From the NCBI GenBank assembly GCA_026874595.1, contig CM049307.1, positions 23,847,079-23,911,078 of the forward strand: DNA of 64,000 nucleotides, read 5' to 3'. Positions within the stretch are counted from its first letter, which is position 1. The number at the start of each line of letters is the position of its first letter. This DNA comes from Sipunculus nudus (lineage: Eukaryota; Annelida; Sipuncula; Golfingiida; Sipunculidae). Below, in pieces: positions 21,791 to 34,020 of this stretch. A program made the position numbers and the translations under genes. Under the pieces are notes generated by a model. That model was not told the DNA's origin and did not search any database. It saw only the letters and a program-made list of their open reading frames with translations.

Positions 21791-22686
21791 TAGATGATTC
21801 TTAAAGTTACAATGGTTCTTAGCTGGTGATGTAGTTATTTTAAAGTAAAACAGCTGCATATAACATTAACTTTGACAAAAAAGAAAATGACGTGTGCATT
21901 GATGGATGATGTGTATTTAACATACTGATAAAAGGAAAGGTTTTTGTTAATGAAGCTAGGGAGTTCAAGTGGTCACATGATTAATCTTAATAATTTGGCC
22001 TGCAGGACAGGATGCTTTAACATATATTAATTATAAACCCATAAATAGCTTGTATGTGTCAGTATCATTATCTGTATTGGTTAAATTTGCTGTTTACAAA
22101 ATGTTTTTTTTATCATGTGATGTCAGAATTAATATCTCTTTCATGTAGCAAATGCATAATGTTTTGGAAAATGTTCCAAAATGTTTTGACTGTTCAAATG
22201 ATTATCCAGAATGTATCAATCATGTTTAGGAACCCCTTAAGATAAGGGCTGGTTTAAACAATTATAAACTAGATAAACCAATATGTATAAAATGATATGA
22301 TAAAAATCCCATATGATAAAAATCAGCCTGAAATTCCTGGCTGTTGTAATAGAATTCTCAAGCTAATTTTTCTGTCAGTATTTTTACAAAACCATCCCTC
22401 ACATTCAAGGATCCTACTAATTTTTCTGGGCAGCAAAGAATTAGCTGGTGAAAGCCCAGCTTAAGAGGAATCGCTTTAATGGCGTGTTTATCTCCTTATA
22501 AAATGCACAGGACTTGTTTAAGTACTGCAAGACACTTGAGGTTGGACACTGCCTGTTCCCAAGCACAGTTTGCATAAAGCCCTGTATCCTTTGAATGCAT
22601 AAACTTCAAAACCATTTCAATTTTTCGCATCGTCCAAAATGTTTTGAAACCATGTATGATGCAGTTCTTATTTCAAAACTACTCTT
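21791..22686. other. intron stretch, nothing recognised
   Basis: AT-rich. No exon, RNA gene or element end seen. Confidence 0.5.
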
Positions 22687-24491
22687 GTCAGTCATCTGAG
22701 CTATAGAGATCACCCTTTGTTCGTCATCCATCTGGTTATCTGGTTGTCCAGCTGATCCTCCCATTAACAGGGCACAAATTATAACTCTACATTCATGGAG
22801 GTCCTTGGCAAATTTCCTTGGAAACCTGAAATTAGATCATGGTGACTTTTATTTTGTGAACTATGGACCAAAAACATGATTTTGAACACCCAGACAGTCA
22901 GAAACATGAAATTAGGTCATTGTGACCTATATTCAATGACCTATAGATAAAAGATGTCATATGAGCACCTTGAATGTCATATGGGCAGAAATTGTATGCA
23001 CTTCACCAAGAATCTTCTGAATCAACATCCAAGGAGTTTTTAGGCAAAACTCTTTCGAAACCCAAAACAAGGTCATAGTGACCTATATTCTGTATTCTAC
23101 AGCCTAAAAACTTGATTTTGAGCACCTAGACAGTCAGAAGGGGCACAAATTGTATCCAATAGGCCTTGAATCTTCTAATCCTGGGAGGTTCTAGGCAAAT
23201 GTAGTATAGTTACATCAATAGGAGCTATTTTAATTTTGTTAATTACCAATGTAATCCTTCTACTCAGTTTAATCATCAAATTAGATTAGGATTATCATTT
23301 TAATATTTGTTAGGTCATACTTATATTCACCATATGTCTTAGCTTAGTTTCTGTCTAGGCCAACAGTGTACAGTAGACTGAGTGGCCAGCTCTTGGCTAT
23401 GATGACTACAGGCAGTATCATGTCTACATAATGAGACTGGTGTGTTTGTTGCATGTAGTTTCAGGCAACAAAGCTCTTTTAATCCTTGATGAATTCAAAT
23501 AAAGTTTATATGAACATGTAGATCCAGATAAAATGAATATGTCTAGCTAGTCAGATTTAAGTTAGCATGTTCTAAATTTCAATTAGAAACATTTAATTCA
23601 ATGAATTCAGAAATATTCTTCTTAGGTGATCTCCCTTTCATGTCTAGTTATCCACAATAGTTTAAAAGTGAATTATAAAACATATAGCTAGATGCATGTA
23701 GCTGTTCATCATGTACACTCTATGTAAATTTGATAGTCATTAGCCTGTTCATTATAATTTTATAAGACTTTAAGTATATGGTAACAAACACACATTTTTG
23801 TAAAGGCAGGGCTGATCTGTCCTTGCCAGCAAAAAGATATGCTTGTTTCGTTCACGTTCTCACACAGTATATATAAGGTGTCAGTGCTGGAATCCAGAAC
23901 AGAGCGACAGAACCAGAGAGACCCAAGATTGGGCTCAGCAGCCAGGCAGCCGAAAAATGTGAAATAACATCACTGGCAATAAAGTCTTTATCAGCCTCTG
24001 TAATGAGTCTGTCATGATACACAAAACCACTACTACACAAATCTCTCGGGAAACATGACATTAGATCATGGTGACCTATATTTTGTGACCTATGGGCCAA
24101 AAACATGATCTAGAGCACTCTGGGCAAATCTCCTTTGAAATTTTAAATTAGGCCAATATTACCTATATTCTCCTAACTTCCAAATAGAAACATGATTTTG
24201 AGTGCCCAGACAGACAGGGTAATAATTTTATCCATTTTCCTTGGAACCTTCTTTTGTAAAATCCAGGGTGGTCCTTTGCAAGTCTCCTTTGGTTCCTGAA
24301 ATAAGGGCACTTAATTCTTATAATACAAATAAAAAAACAATATACAAAAAAATATGAAATTTTATTTTCAATCTATTTGACAACATAGTAACATTAGCCA
24401 TAGGCTATTCTCACAAACGATATATAACATTAATAAAAGAAATGAGCACCCAGTCAGATTCAGCTGAGCATCATGACCCATTGGCCACTTG
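22687..24491 (+). mobile_element. family C element, copy C4 (5' end eroded)
   Basis: The 5' part starts in the second arm of the hairpin (AGTCATCTGAGCTATAG, 22690). It is followed by 'tttgttcgtcatccatctggtt' and 'ttaacagggcacaaat', the family C leader. The 3' end is CAGCTGAGCATCATGACCCATTGGCCACTTG before TT (24461-24491). Core phrases 'gaaattaggtcatNgtgacctatatt' recur near 22830, 22910, 23070 and 24055. The segment ~23200-24030 does not resemble the core and may be foreign. Confidence 0.65.
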
Positions 24492-24698
24492 TTTATTTTA
24501 AAGTTGCTTACACAAAGTGTTTTCCAAATAGCACAGAGGGATAATATTCCAGGTATATTGAAATCTGTGCAGGGTTTATACCATCACATTATGTTGTCTT
24601 AACCACAAAACTCTGCTTATAGGAAAGAATGTGTGTTTATCAGGAAGAGGGAAGGCTGCTACAGGTTAATTATCCCTCATATATTTCCATGTAAACAC

Positions 24699-24752
<54 letters not shown>

Positions 24753-25492
24753 TATATATATATGTATGTATGTATACAAAACATGTATGAGCAGTTAGCA
24801 AGCAGCAAATTATGATTTGGTTGAAACCACCAGGTTATAGGAAACCACTGTGTTTGTCTTGTAAAAGTTTCATCTTTCTAAAACATGTTTTAGAAGTATG
24901 AAAAGGAACATACAGTAATAAAATAAGGTCAGCATGGTTCATAAATGTACCAACATAACAAGCATCTCAAGTGGGGCAGCATGATTATCAGTGACCCTGA
25001 CAGAAAGTTATTTAAGCACAAACATCAAACACTGATACAAAAGAACAGTACTGTGGGTTTTGTTTTCATTCTTCTTCATGGATAATATGGCAGTAAACAC
25101 ATTTTGGCTTGTCAAATTATTTTATGGCAGTTTAAATGCAGCCCTTCTTCATACTCTTGGCTTCATCTTAGTACATGTGAATGGGCTAAAAGTTGCACAG
25201 CTTTCCCTGAACCAGTTCATTACAATACCCAGGGCTGTCAGTTTTGCAAAGATGCTCTCACAGCACCATCTGTAAAAGAATGCAAGTGAACTCAGCCCAG
25301 AACAACTCACCCCATGAAAAAGCTGTCCTGCACAAACCTGGCCAAAGTTCAGGAATGGGCACATAGCTAGTCAGTACAAATTCTCCTGCTTATAATTAGA
25401 AGGTGAAGAAAAAGGCTTCTTTCTGGAAGCTGTTGATTTTCCTTTATTTTTCCAAAAGCATCGGAATAGCCAGGGTAGATATTTAAAAGGGG
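24492..25492. other. intron stretch with long (TA)n
   Basis: A TA microsatellite spans 24701-24772. Nothing else is recognised. Confidence 0.6.
24701..24772. repeat. (TA)n microsatellite
   Basis: About 60 bp of TA with one AA interruption, then TATG repeats. Confidence 0.97.
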
Positions 25493-25745
25493 TCTTATAA
25501 TCTATAAAGCATGTTGACTGAACACAAAAAATAGTATCTTCTCTTTGAAATATATTGGTGCCTCTAAAAATAATTCCCTGAAACCATTGGCCTACTCCTG
25601 TACACAAAGTGTTAAAAATGGTGGACTGGGTGCGATCACAAGCATCAGCATAAACACAATGTGTGGGTCTCCATGCATCAAGGTTCCACAACACCTGACA
25701 ATCCGGAAATGCCCTGACTGACGTAGCCCCCAAAATGTAATACAT
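25493..25745. mobile_element. partial second copy of the TTAA-flanked element
   Basis: TTAAAAGGGGTC at 25493 is followed by text collinear with 10224-10440: 'tataaagcatgttga', 'tccctgaaaccatt', 'gttaaaaatggtggactgggtgcgatcaca', 'aacacaatgtgtggg'. The match is lost around 25745 and no right end is seen. A 124-codon minus-strand frame here is not preserved in the other copy. Confidence 0.7.
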
Positions 25746-25843
25746 ACATGTTCAAGTTGGCTGAAATATCACATATGACTTAGTGCTCCCCGAATCATTT
25801 TAGCTGAGGCCCCTTCATGGACCTATTGTACCTGTTGTGACAG

Positions 25844-27172
25844 GTTCTACAATGAATTTACATTCGGCCCATGGCAGTGATATATCAAAGACATCAAGGT
25901 CCATGAATGGACTAGTTTGGACTACTCCTGTCAGCTGACCACTTGGGTAAACATCCTGATTGGTTATAAATGATCAGCTGACCACTAAAAAGGACTTCCT
26001 GATTGATTAAAATTGATCAGCTGACTACTTTGATGAACTTCCTTATTAGATGAAATTGATCAGCAGACTTGTATAATGTCAGGAGTATTTAACATATTGA
26101 GGAAACATATTACTTTGTTGATATAAAAAGTTCATGAGATCACAAGGTATAAATAAACTTAATTCCAAGACAAGTTATCAGGTTAAAGTTTCCCATTCAG
26201 TTGTTTAAAAGAAAACTTTACTTCCTGGTTTTTTCATCCTCATGACAATGGTTTTAGCCTTCTAGGTCACAAGGATTTCAGTATGTGCAAATAATATTTC
26301 TGGATCAAGAAAAGGAAAACCTTTAATGTAAAAGATATTATTTGATGAGCAATTGAAAAGAATACGCAGATTTTTTAAGCTTTAGAATGAAATTCCTATT
26401 ACACACATTCATCAGAAAGGTAAGAACTGCAGTGCTGACACATAGTTTTTTTTTAAGTTATTTAAGATCACAGTGGCCCATGTATCAAGACCAGGTTTGA
26501 CACTGATTTGATAAAGATACAAAAGATCTGTATTTTCAAATGTTGAGACTTTTATACAAGTGAAGCACAGCAAGTTTAACATCAAACCTTTCAAGAACCT
26601 ATATGTAATTCTGAACAAATTAAGCTTTCCTTTGTTCTGGAGGGGGCAGAGGGGTGGAAGGGGGGGGGGAGACTTATGGCCTGTTCATGGTACAACCATT
26701 GGGTGAAGATTACAGTACCCAAATGATGAGGAGGCTGTTCAGTTCATCAGCCTTGCAGGTAATAGTGCCCATGTGAGGAGAAGGCTGTGTTATTATTTTT
26801 TAAACCTTATGGGTAACAATACTCATGAGGAGGCTATATAATTATTGAAGGGACATAATCAGGAGCAATATGATGCCTTATCTTTCACACTATCAGTTCA
26901 GTTTTTCTTTAAACAAAAGTTTTCCAACAAAGCCATCCAAGCATATAGCTTTTTATGGTTCTGCATGTAAGTTAACACAGTCCTTGTGTGTCTGCTTACC
27001 ATAACAAGACCGCGTGACAGGAGGCCTGGTATTGTGCATGCACCACAGATTCCAAACAAGGAGCAGTCCAAACTAGTCCATACGTTGTCCTTCTAGTCCT
27101 CTGATATATCTCTGCTGGACAGATATTACTGTTTTTATAGTCAATGGGCCGAACGTAAATTTACAGTAGAAC
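25844..27172. mobile_element. element with ~100-bp diverged inverted ends
   Basis: Left arm 25844-25928 and right arm 27062-27172 are inverted: GTTCTAC, 'aatttac.ttcggccca', 'gatatat', and 'tggactagtttggact' in the same order. The interior contains a ~45-bp tandem minisatellite (25935-26085) and no transposase frame. The type is unknown. Confidence 0.6.
25935..26085 (+). repeat. minisatellite 'gatcagctgaccact...cctgatt'
   Basis: Three to four imperfect copies of a unit with GATCAGCTGACCACT, AAC(A/T)TCCTGATTGGTT and AAATTGATCAG lie just inside the left inverted arm. Confidence 0.75.
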
Positions 27173-28003
27173 AGATTTGTGCAATATGTACATAAGTCTC
27201 TGCTGAAATGACATGGGCATCACATTGTGAGCCCATGTATCAGGTCGCTAAGCCGCAGCAACATGCAATGTTTCATGATGTATTTTGATGAATGGTATAA
27301 AGTCTAATAATCTTAAAAGAGCTGCAGAGATTGGATCATGGTGTAACAAAGTCTGACAGTAGATACTATGTAGTACATATACTATATTCTGTTCCAATAC
27401 TCCTGTCAACCTGATTTGCTGTGATTATATTCCCATATGACATAATAGCCAAACAAAATTTGCACCAAATGCAGAAAGAGGAGAATGCATATTTTTTTTA
27501 CCCTACTTACTTATGATATGAATGTTATTCACTTTATGGCCTGGTTAACATGTCTCATATATAATCGTCCTTCTTTGCTTCCCTAACAAGTGACCATTGT
27601 TTATTTTCTTTGGATATGGATATGAAGCAATGTGATTTAACAGTGAAGCGTTTTCACAGGGAGAGTGATTTATCTTAAATAAATAATTTTCTTGTAAATT
27701 CAGTTTTAACATTTTACGATTTAAAAAATTTAGAATATGTGTATGACAGCTATGGGTGTATCCCCCTCGCATCTAGTACTCCCCGTCCTTCCAGAATTTT
27801 ACCTAGTCAAATAATGATTAAATTTTCCAAAACACAGTCATGAAATTCCTGTAACATGTATCCGCTGATTTGGGACTTATTTCAATATAAAGCATTTCAC
27901 ATGCAATTAATTAATGTATCGTTTATTGATGATTCTATATTTCATCAGGTTTGATCCTGCAAATATGATATTTATTTATTTATACATCTTGTACAACTGA
28001 TTT
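27173..28003. other. intron stretch, nothing recognised
   Basis: AT-rich, no exon or repeat end seen. Confidence 0.5.
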
Positions 28004-29110
28004 TTGTAATGGCCAGAACAAAAGTTTTGTGGTTACTGAACTGTTTGACCAGGTTCAGCCATCTCCGCAGCCGCGTTCATTTCTGGAGTACTCCTCTGAG
28101 ACCCTTTGACTGATCTTTCTGAAACCCAGCATAGTTATTAGCTCACCTACGTAGCTGTGCCTAAACAGACTGATGGCGCCACCTTTAGTCCTTTTCGTGC
28201 AGTATGAATCTTGGTGTCTTTTTGATAAAAGCCCATATCTCAGGAGTGGTTCAGTGTGTTGGGCTGAAACTTTGCATGTTCATAGATCGCTTCATCTCTG
28301 CATCTCATACTACAATGCTTTTTGTGTGGCGTTCATCCATGCATTTACCAACTGTTCCTCTTGGTGATTGATTCAACATAATGAGCTTAAATTGTGGGTG
28401 TCCATAGACCTTGGCTACCTCCATCTCCTATTCAAGACTGGTGGCTCTAACTGCAATAATTTTTCATGTGGTGTCCTTCCCCACATTTGCTTTTGGTGAA
28501 AATTGCCAATATCTCAGGACTGGTTCAATGTATATGTCTGAAATTTGGCATGTACATCCATCTTGGAGTTTTTTCGGTGACCAGACAGGTGGCACCACCT
28601 ACCCAAACGTTTTCATAGTATAAATTAATGCCCTTTTCTCAGGAGTGATTTGCTGTATTTTCCTTAAACTGTGCATGTCCATAGAATTTAGATCCCTCCA
28701 ACTCTTATTCAAGACGGGTGGCACCATCTGCAAAAGTTTTCTTTTGGCATCTATCCATATGTTTGCTTTAGGTGAAAATTGCTCATATCTCAGGTGACAT
28801 TCAATGTATTGGTCTGAAATTTACCATGTACTTCCATCTTGGGAGAGTTTTCTCAAAAAACAGATTAATGGCACCATCAAACTTCCTGTTTTCATAGAAT
28901 AGATTAATGCCCTTTTCTCAGGAGTGATTTGCTGTATTGGCCTGAAATTGTGCTTGTCCATAGATCTTGGATACCTGGTGGTGCCATCTGCAATTGTTTT
29001 TTCGCATGGTGTCCATCCATGTGTTTGCTTTAGGTAGAAATTGCTCATATCTCAGGAGTGGTTTAATGTATTGGTCTGAGTTTGACATGTCCATCCATCT
29101 TGGAGAGATT

Positions 29111-30252
29111 TTTTAGCTCAGCTGACTGTAAGTCAACTGAGGTATAGGAATGGCGCTTTGTCCGTTGTCCTGCTGGTTGTCCGGCTGTCTGGCTGTCCTT
29201 TAGCAGGGCACAAATCATAACTTCTGGTCCTAGTAACTTCTAAGTGAACATCCAAGGAGGTCAATGAAAATCTCCTTGGAAACCTGAAATTAGGTCACTG
29301 TGACCTATATCCTCCGAGCTGTGGGGCTTGAAAGTACTCCCCCCCCCCCCCCCCCCGAATAATAAAAAATATAATACAAAACCTCCAATATCTTGATAAT
29401 TAAAGCCAAACTTTTCATCCCTAACCTTCCATCTTGCACATATAGCTGAGCTGCCAATTGGAGAAGAATCTGATTGATTTGGGGGTCACAAGGCCAAAGG
29501 TTATGGTCACGGGCCCATCTGTCCACATATTTGTTTCTGGATGATAACTTCAGTTTGGATTGACATATTGGTTTCAATTTTTATTTATATATGACCCATC
29601 AATAATGTAAGAACCCTTTCGATTTTGGGGTCATAAGGCCAAAGGTCAAGGTCACAGGACCCACTTCTTTAAAAAGATTGTTGATGTATTTTTGGCCAAA
29701 CTCTCTGTCCCAAACCTTTTATCTTCCAGATGTTGCTCACCTGCCAATAGTGGAAGTTACTTATGGATTTTGGGGGTTCACAAGGTCAAAGGTCTAGGTC
29801 ATGGGGGGGGGGCATCAATCCACATATTTGTTTCCAGATGATAACAACAGTTTGGTTTGAAATATTGGTTTCAAACTTGACTTATAAATGGTCCACCACT
29901 AAAGTAAGAACTGTTGATTCTGGGGTCATGAGAGCAAAGGTCAAAGTCACAGGATTCACTCCTTTAGAAAGTTTGTGGGTGCATTTTTAGCCAAACTTTT
30001 CATCTTAATCCTTCCATCATCAACAGGTGGTGCACCTGCCAATAGGGGAAGTTTCCTTTTGATTTTGGGGTCACAAGGTCAAAGGTTAAGTTCACAGGGC
30101 CCATCCATTCACAAATTAGTTTATGGATGATAACTCCAGTTTGGGTAGACAGGTTGGCTACAAACTGATCACAGGACCAATATTTTGGAAAACCTCATTA
30201 ACATATCCTTATAGACAAATGCAGCTGAGCGTCGAGACCCATGGGTCCCTAG
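29111..30252 (+). mobile_element. family C Helentron-like element, copy C5 (complete)
   Basis: Begins TTTTAGCTCAGCTGACTGTAAGTCAACTGAGGTATAG (5' hairpin), then a 'gtccgttgtcctgctggttgtccggctgtc' microsatellite relic. It ends CAGCTGAGCGTCGAGACCCATGGGTCCCTAG before TTTAT. Here the terminal bases are CTAG, as in families A and B. The core is not the usual family C core: 29470-30110 is the AGGTCA-bearing satellite of family B ('ggtcacaaggtcaaaggt', 'tttctggatgataac', 'tttcaaacttgacttat'). Confidence 0.8.
29339..29356 (+). repeat. poly-C tract
   Basis: Run of 18 C inside C5, at the place where other C copies read 'aaagtacccccca'. Confidence 0.95.
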
Positions 30253-30330
30253 TTTATAAACCAGACAGGGGCCATCTTGGAGAATTTTTATAGACCAGAC
30301 AGATGGCACCATCCATAAAAAGCTTTGATC

Positions 30331-31064
30331 AGCTTTAAATCAATATGGTGGTTTGTTGCAGGTGACTAGGTGCAAGTAGTAATATCTTTGTAATGTGCCG
30401 GATCATAGTTAAATTTAGTTAAAAAAAAGAAAACAATTGTGCAGTACTGTGCCTGAATAGAGTCAATAGACATCACTGAATTAGAACTTTTACTCAGATC
30501 ATGTTAATGGTCTCAGGAATAAAGGATTAAATATAAATACAGTTACAAAAGCACAACCTATGATGTGGTTGAGTACAAGTTCAGATGCTTTATGTGAAAT
30601 AGATATTTGCAGGAGCACATACAGTGAGCACAATTTCTTAACAATTTCTTGTTTCACTTTTATTATCACTTTCTACTTGTAACCAAGTTTAATCAATATA
30701 AGAGATAATCAAATGAGATAAACTTCTACCAAATACACCAAAACCATGTTATATGATTTAAGTGTATCTCACAAGCTCTGTTTCCATAAAGATGTTTCCA
30801 TGTGTGTGAATATGTGTGAAAAATATCTGTGGTTCCTTGTGCACATGTAGGTGTAAATATGCATTAACTAGCAGAAGTATATAGTTGAACAGTCGATCTA
30901 GCAGGTTTTCCAAAACAGGTGGTGGAGTGATCATTTTATCAGCAATCCCTGAGTTCAAGCATATATCCATATACGGTGACAGACAAAATTAAACACCCCA
31001 GTCATGTGAATAGATACACATATACACGCTCATGTGAACAAAGTTGGAAGTGACTTCAGTCACA
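30331..31064. other. intron stretch, nothing recognised
   Basis: AT-rich, no recognisable feature. Confidence 0.5.
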
Positions 31065-31231
31065 CAGTAGAACCTGTCTTAGAGACCACTTCTCTGATAA
31101 GACCACTTCTCCAGTAAAACCACCCATGAATGTACCGAATGCATACACATTGGTTATAAATGACTCGGTGAATAAGACCACCCATGAATTACGTCAGTCC
31201 CAAAGGTGGTCTTTTAACACAGGTTTCACTG
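31065..31231. mobile_element. small pogo/mariner-type MITE
   Basis: 167 bp with inverted ends CAGTAGAACCTGTCTTAGAGACCAC and, on the other strand, CAGTGAAACCTGTGTTAAAAGACCACC. 'aagaccac' repeats inside. A TA follows the right end; the left flank is CA. The ends resemble the larger element at 62064. Confidence 0.75.
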
Positions 31232-31724
31232 TATTCAGTGTTTTGGTCAAGGGGCTTGTCAAGTTGTGTGTGTGACCATTACATTGCCAAATGGTATATA
31301 GGCCCACTTCTGGACTAACATCTGAAATAATGTTATCACAACAGACTTGGGCTCTTGAACATGAAAACCATCATTAAATCCAATCTGATCACAGAGCTTT
31401 CACTGATAATAAACCATTGTTACCACAATATTGTTTCTAAAGAAGGAAGAGCAATTTTCACAAAATATAACTGGTCAGTTTAGGTATTTGACAAAATTTT
31501 CATTTTCTTTTTATTTACACTTTCAAAATTCAGAATTGTTAAAGGTTAATCAGATATTGGTTTATCATGTATGAACCTAAAACCTTTGTGACACAGTGGG
31601 TTTTTTTTTCATGGCCGGAGTTACCAACATCCTGATAAATAGAAACAATTATAAATAAACACTTCCCTATATCAAAACCAAGTACATGCTTCCTTTTACT
31701 GCACCAGTTCAGTTTTCCATAAAT
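31232..31724. other. intron stretch, nothing recognised
   Basis: No exon or element end seen. Confidence 0.5.
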
Positions 31725-31880
31725 CGATATATATATATATATACAGATAAATAGATAGGCAGATAGATATATGTATATATAGAGACAGATGGAAAGAGAG
31801 AGAGAGAAAGAGAGATGGAGAGAGAGAGAAGGAGAGAGAGAGAGAAAGAGAGAGAGGGAAAGAGAGAGAGAGAGATAAGT
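31725..31880. repeat. (TA)n then (GA)n low complexity
   Basis: TA run at 31726-31744, 'agatagat' units, then mostly GAGAGA at 31794-31876. Confidence 0.95.
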
Positions 31881-32184
31881 GCAAGGAACTAGTTGTAAAA
31901 TCTGTTTGTTGATTGAAAGAAAAAAAAAGGAATGATGATTGATTATTAATTGATTATTTATGTTCAGTCTTTTATATAACCGTGAAATCAGTTATATAGA
32001 ATTATACCTTAAGACTTAAGTATTGACTGAGCAAATGCTTTCCTGTACATCACATTTAAAGGTAGCAACAGGGTTGTTGACACTTGTTGCTGCAGAAGGT
32101 TCAGTTTCAATGCTGTTCACTGCTTTTTGTCCCTTCAATCCTATATGTTAGACAGGATTTATATATTAGTTGTATATATTAAGT

Positions 32185-32185
<1 letters not shown>

Positions 32186-32245
<60 letters not shown>
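32186..32245. repeat. (TA)n microsatellite
   Basis: About 30 uninterrupted TA units. Confidence 0.97.
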
Positions 32246-32247
<2 letters not shown>

Positions 32248-32644
32248 ACACTTTATCATCTTACCCCTCAAGACCAGCTATGAGAAAACTATATTATGGT
32301 GGGCCTTGACAGTAGAACATCAAAACAAAACAAAGTTGTGTTAAAAAATTCTGTTACCTTACAATAAGGCAGCTTATGTTCTGCAAAAAGGAACCCAATT
32401 AAGAACCAGATTGTGAGACTTAAGTTAAATGTTTAATGCTTACTTTATAAACAATATTCAAATTTGTTCAAAGATACCTTCCCAAAATCTAATTGTGCTT
32501 GGAAGATATAATTTATAACTCATATTAAAAATTATAGGTTCACTTACTCTCCCATTAAAGCTGAAAAACAGTCTGAGTTATGAGAAGTAAATGTTATAAA
32601 CCTGAAAAAGTGTCATTCTTGTGGATTTTTTTTATTACAACTGT

Positions 32645-32663
32645 CCCCCCCCCCCCCCCCCCC
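32645..32663 (+). repeat. poly-C tract
   Basis: Run of 19 C. Confidence 0.95.
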
Positions 32664-33644
32664 GGATGGTTCATAGTTCATGATGAAGTAGCCACCACCA
32701 CAAGACTTGAATGAACATTATTATACGTCTGTAGGTAAATTGAACATTTTCCTGTTTAAGCTGAGGAACTGAAGGGTTTTGTAGCCTGTTTGTTGGCCAC
32801 TTCTCTGGATCATCAAGGCAGCACTAGACATCAGTCAGGCAGAGCTTGGTCAGGGGAGGTGACTACTGTTAAGTCAAGTCAAGCTAATTGGCTGGGGCAT
32901 TATATATGTGAACAAACTGGTGTGCTATAAATGGTGTGGCTTACAAAGTTTGGGACCAATTGGAGGATATTCTGACCAACCCAGTGAGCAAGTTTCTTGT
33001 CAGCAGTACACAGAATTATAATATCAAATATATCTTGAAATATTTACAGGTGTTTTTTGCAAAAAGGTTTTTTAACATTCAGAGTTCATATGACCATAAG
33101 AATTACAGAAATGGGAGGGTGGTTTCGCTGTTGGTTTGCTGGTCAAAATCCACTGATGGACTTTGGATGAGATTTCTTCAGGCTGATCAGTAATTTGCAG
33201 TAATTTGCACAACAGACAGGCAATAGAACTAAATACGGAACAATGATTAGTGGAACCAGTCACACGGTAAGGGAGTCTCAGTGATAATACATCATAAATA
33301 GACATTTAAAGCTTGGACACATGCACCAGGGGCTGGCTAGTTGGATAACAGGAAATGGTCTGAAAATCTGCTGCATATTGAACCCAAGCAAATTCTGACA
33401 ACCTAAATTCTGGTTGTGCCCCTTCACATCTTTGCTTTCATGTCACCTAAAGCTGACATTTTTCTTTCTCCTTATAAAAAAAATAAGGCCTATTTAAAAC
33501 ATTTAGCTCAGCGAGTATTTTTATGTCAGATAATATATCTTCATTTGAGGCAACCAGCAGATATTCCACTATCTGAAGATGGCACAATGTGTTCAAGCTG
33601 ATTGCCTGATTTAGTAGTAATAATATACACTAATAAGATACACT

Positions 33645-34020
33645 CTGGCCTTGTCTCTCTCTCTGTCCGCCTCTCTCTTTCTCTCTCATTCTCCCTGTCT
33701 CTCTGGTGGTCTCTGCCTATCTCTTTCTCTCTCTATTTCTCCCTGTCTTTCTGGTGGTCTCTGTCTCACCCTTTCTCTCTCTCTCTTTCTCCCTGTCTTT
33801 CTGGTGGTCTCTGCCTCTCTCTTTCTTTCTCCCTGTCTCTCTGGTGGTCTCTACCTCTCCCTTTCTCACTCTCTCTTTCTCCGTCTCTCTAGTGGTCTCT
33901 GCTTATCTCTTTCTCTCTCTCTTTCCTCCTGTCTTTATGGTGGCATCACCTATCTCTTTCTCTGTCTCTCTGGTTGTCTGTGTCTCTCTTGCTCGCACTC
34001 CATCACTCTCTAGCTCTCTC
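33645..34020. repeat. CT-rich minisatellite 'ctggtggtctctgcct'
   Basis: A pyrimidine tract in which 'tctctggtggtctctgcctctctctttctctccctgt'-like units of about 55-65 bp recur six or seven times. It is open in several frames only because it is pyrimidine repeat. Confidence 0.9.

Larger units (their letters stand above)
28004..30330 (+). mobile_element. diverged family A-like element (hosts C5)
   Basis: Starts TTGTAATGGCCAGAACAAAAG with GTTTTGTGGTTAC, an eroded form of the family A 5' hairpin. The core repeats 'tctcaggagtggtt.a.tgta', 'catgtccat', 'gaaattg' with variants of the shared palindrome at 28172 (GATGGCGCCACC), 28588 (GGTGGCACCACC), 28717 and 28975. It is interrupted by C5; 'cttggagagatt' before and 'tttataaaccagacag' after restore the core reading. 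The right end fades near 30330. The erosion suggests it is older than A1-A5. Confidence 0.6.
31881..33640. other. intron stretch with (TA)n and poly-C
   Basis: A TA microsatellite (32186-32245) and a 19-base C run (32645-32663). The rest shows no gene or element. Confidence 0.6.

Noticed and set aside
25371-25745. 124-codon minus-strand frame
   Set aside because: Overlaps the TTAA-element copy; the homologous stretch at 10234-10488 does not keep the frame or residues.
33505-33530. 'tttagctcagcgag' as another family C start or a tRNA-like A box
   Set aside because: No hairpin partner, (GTCC)n, B box or acceptor stem follows.
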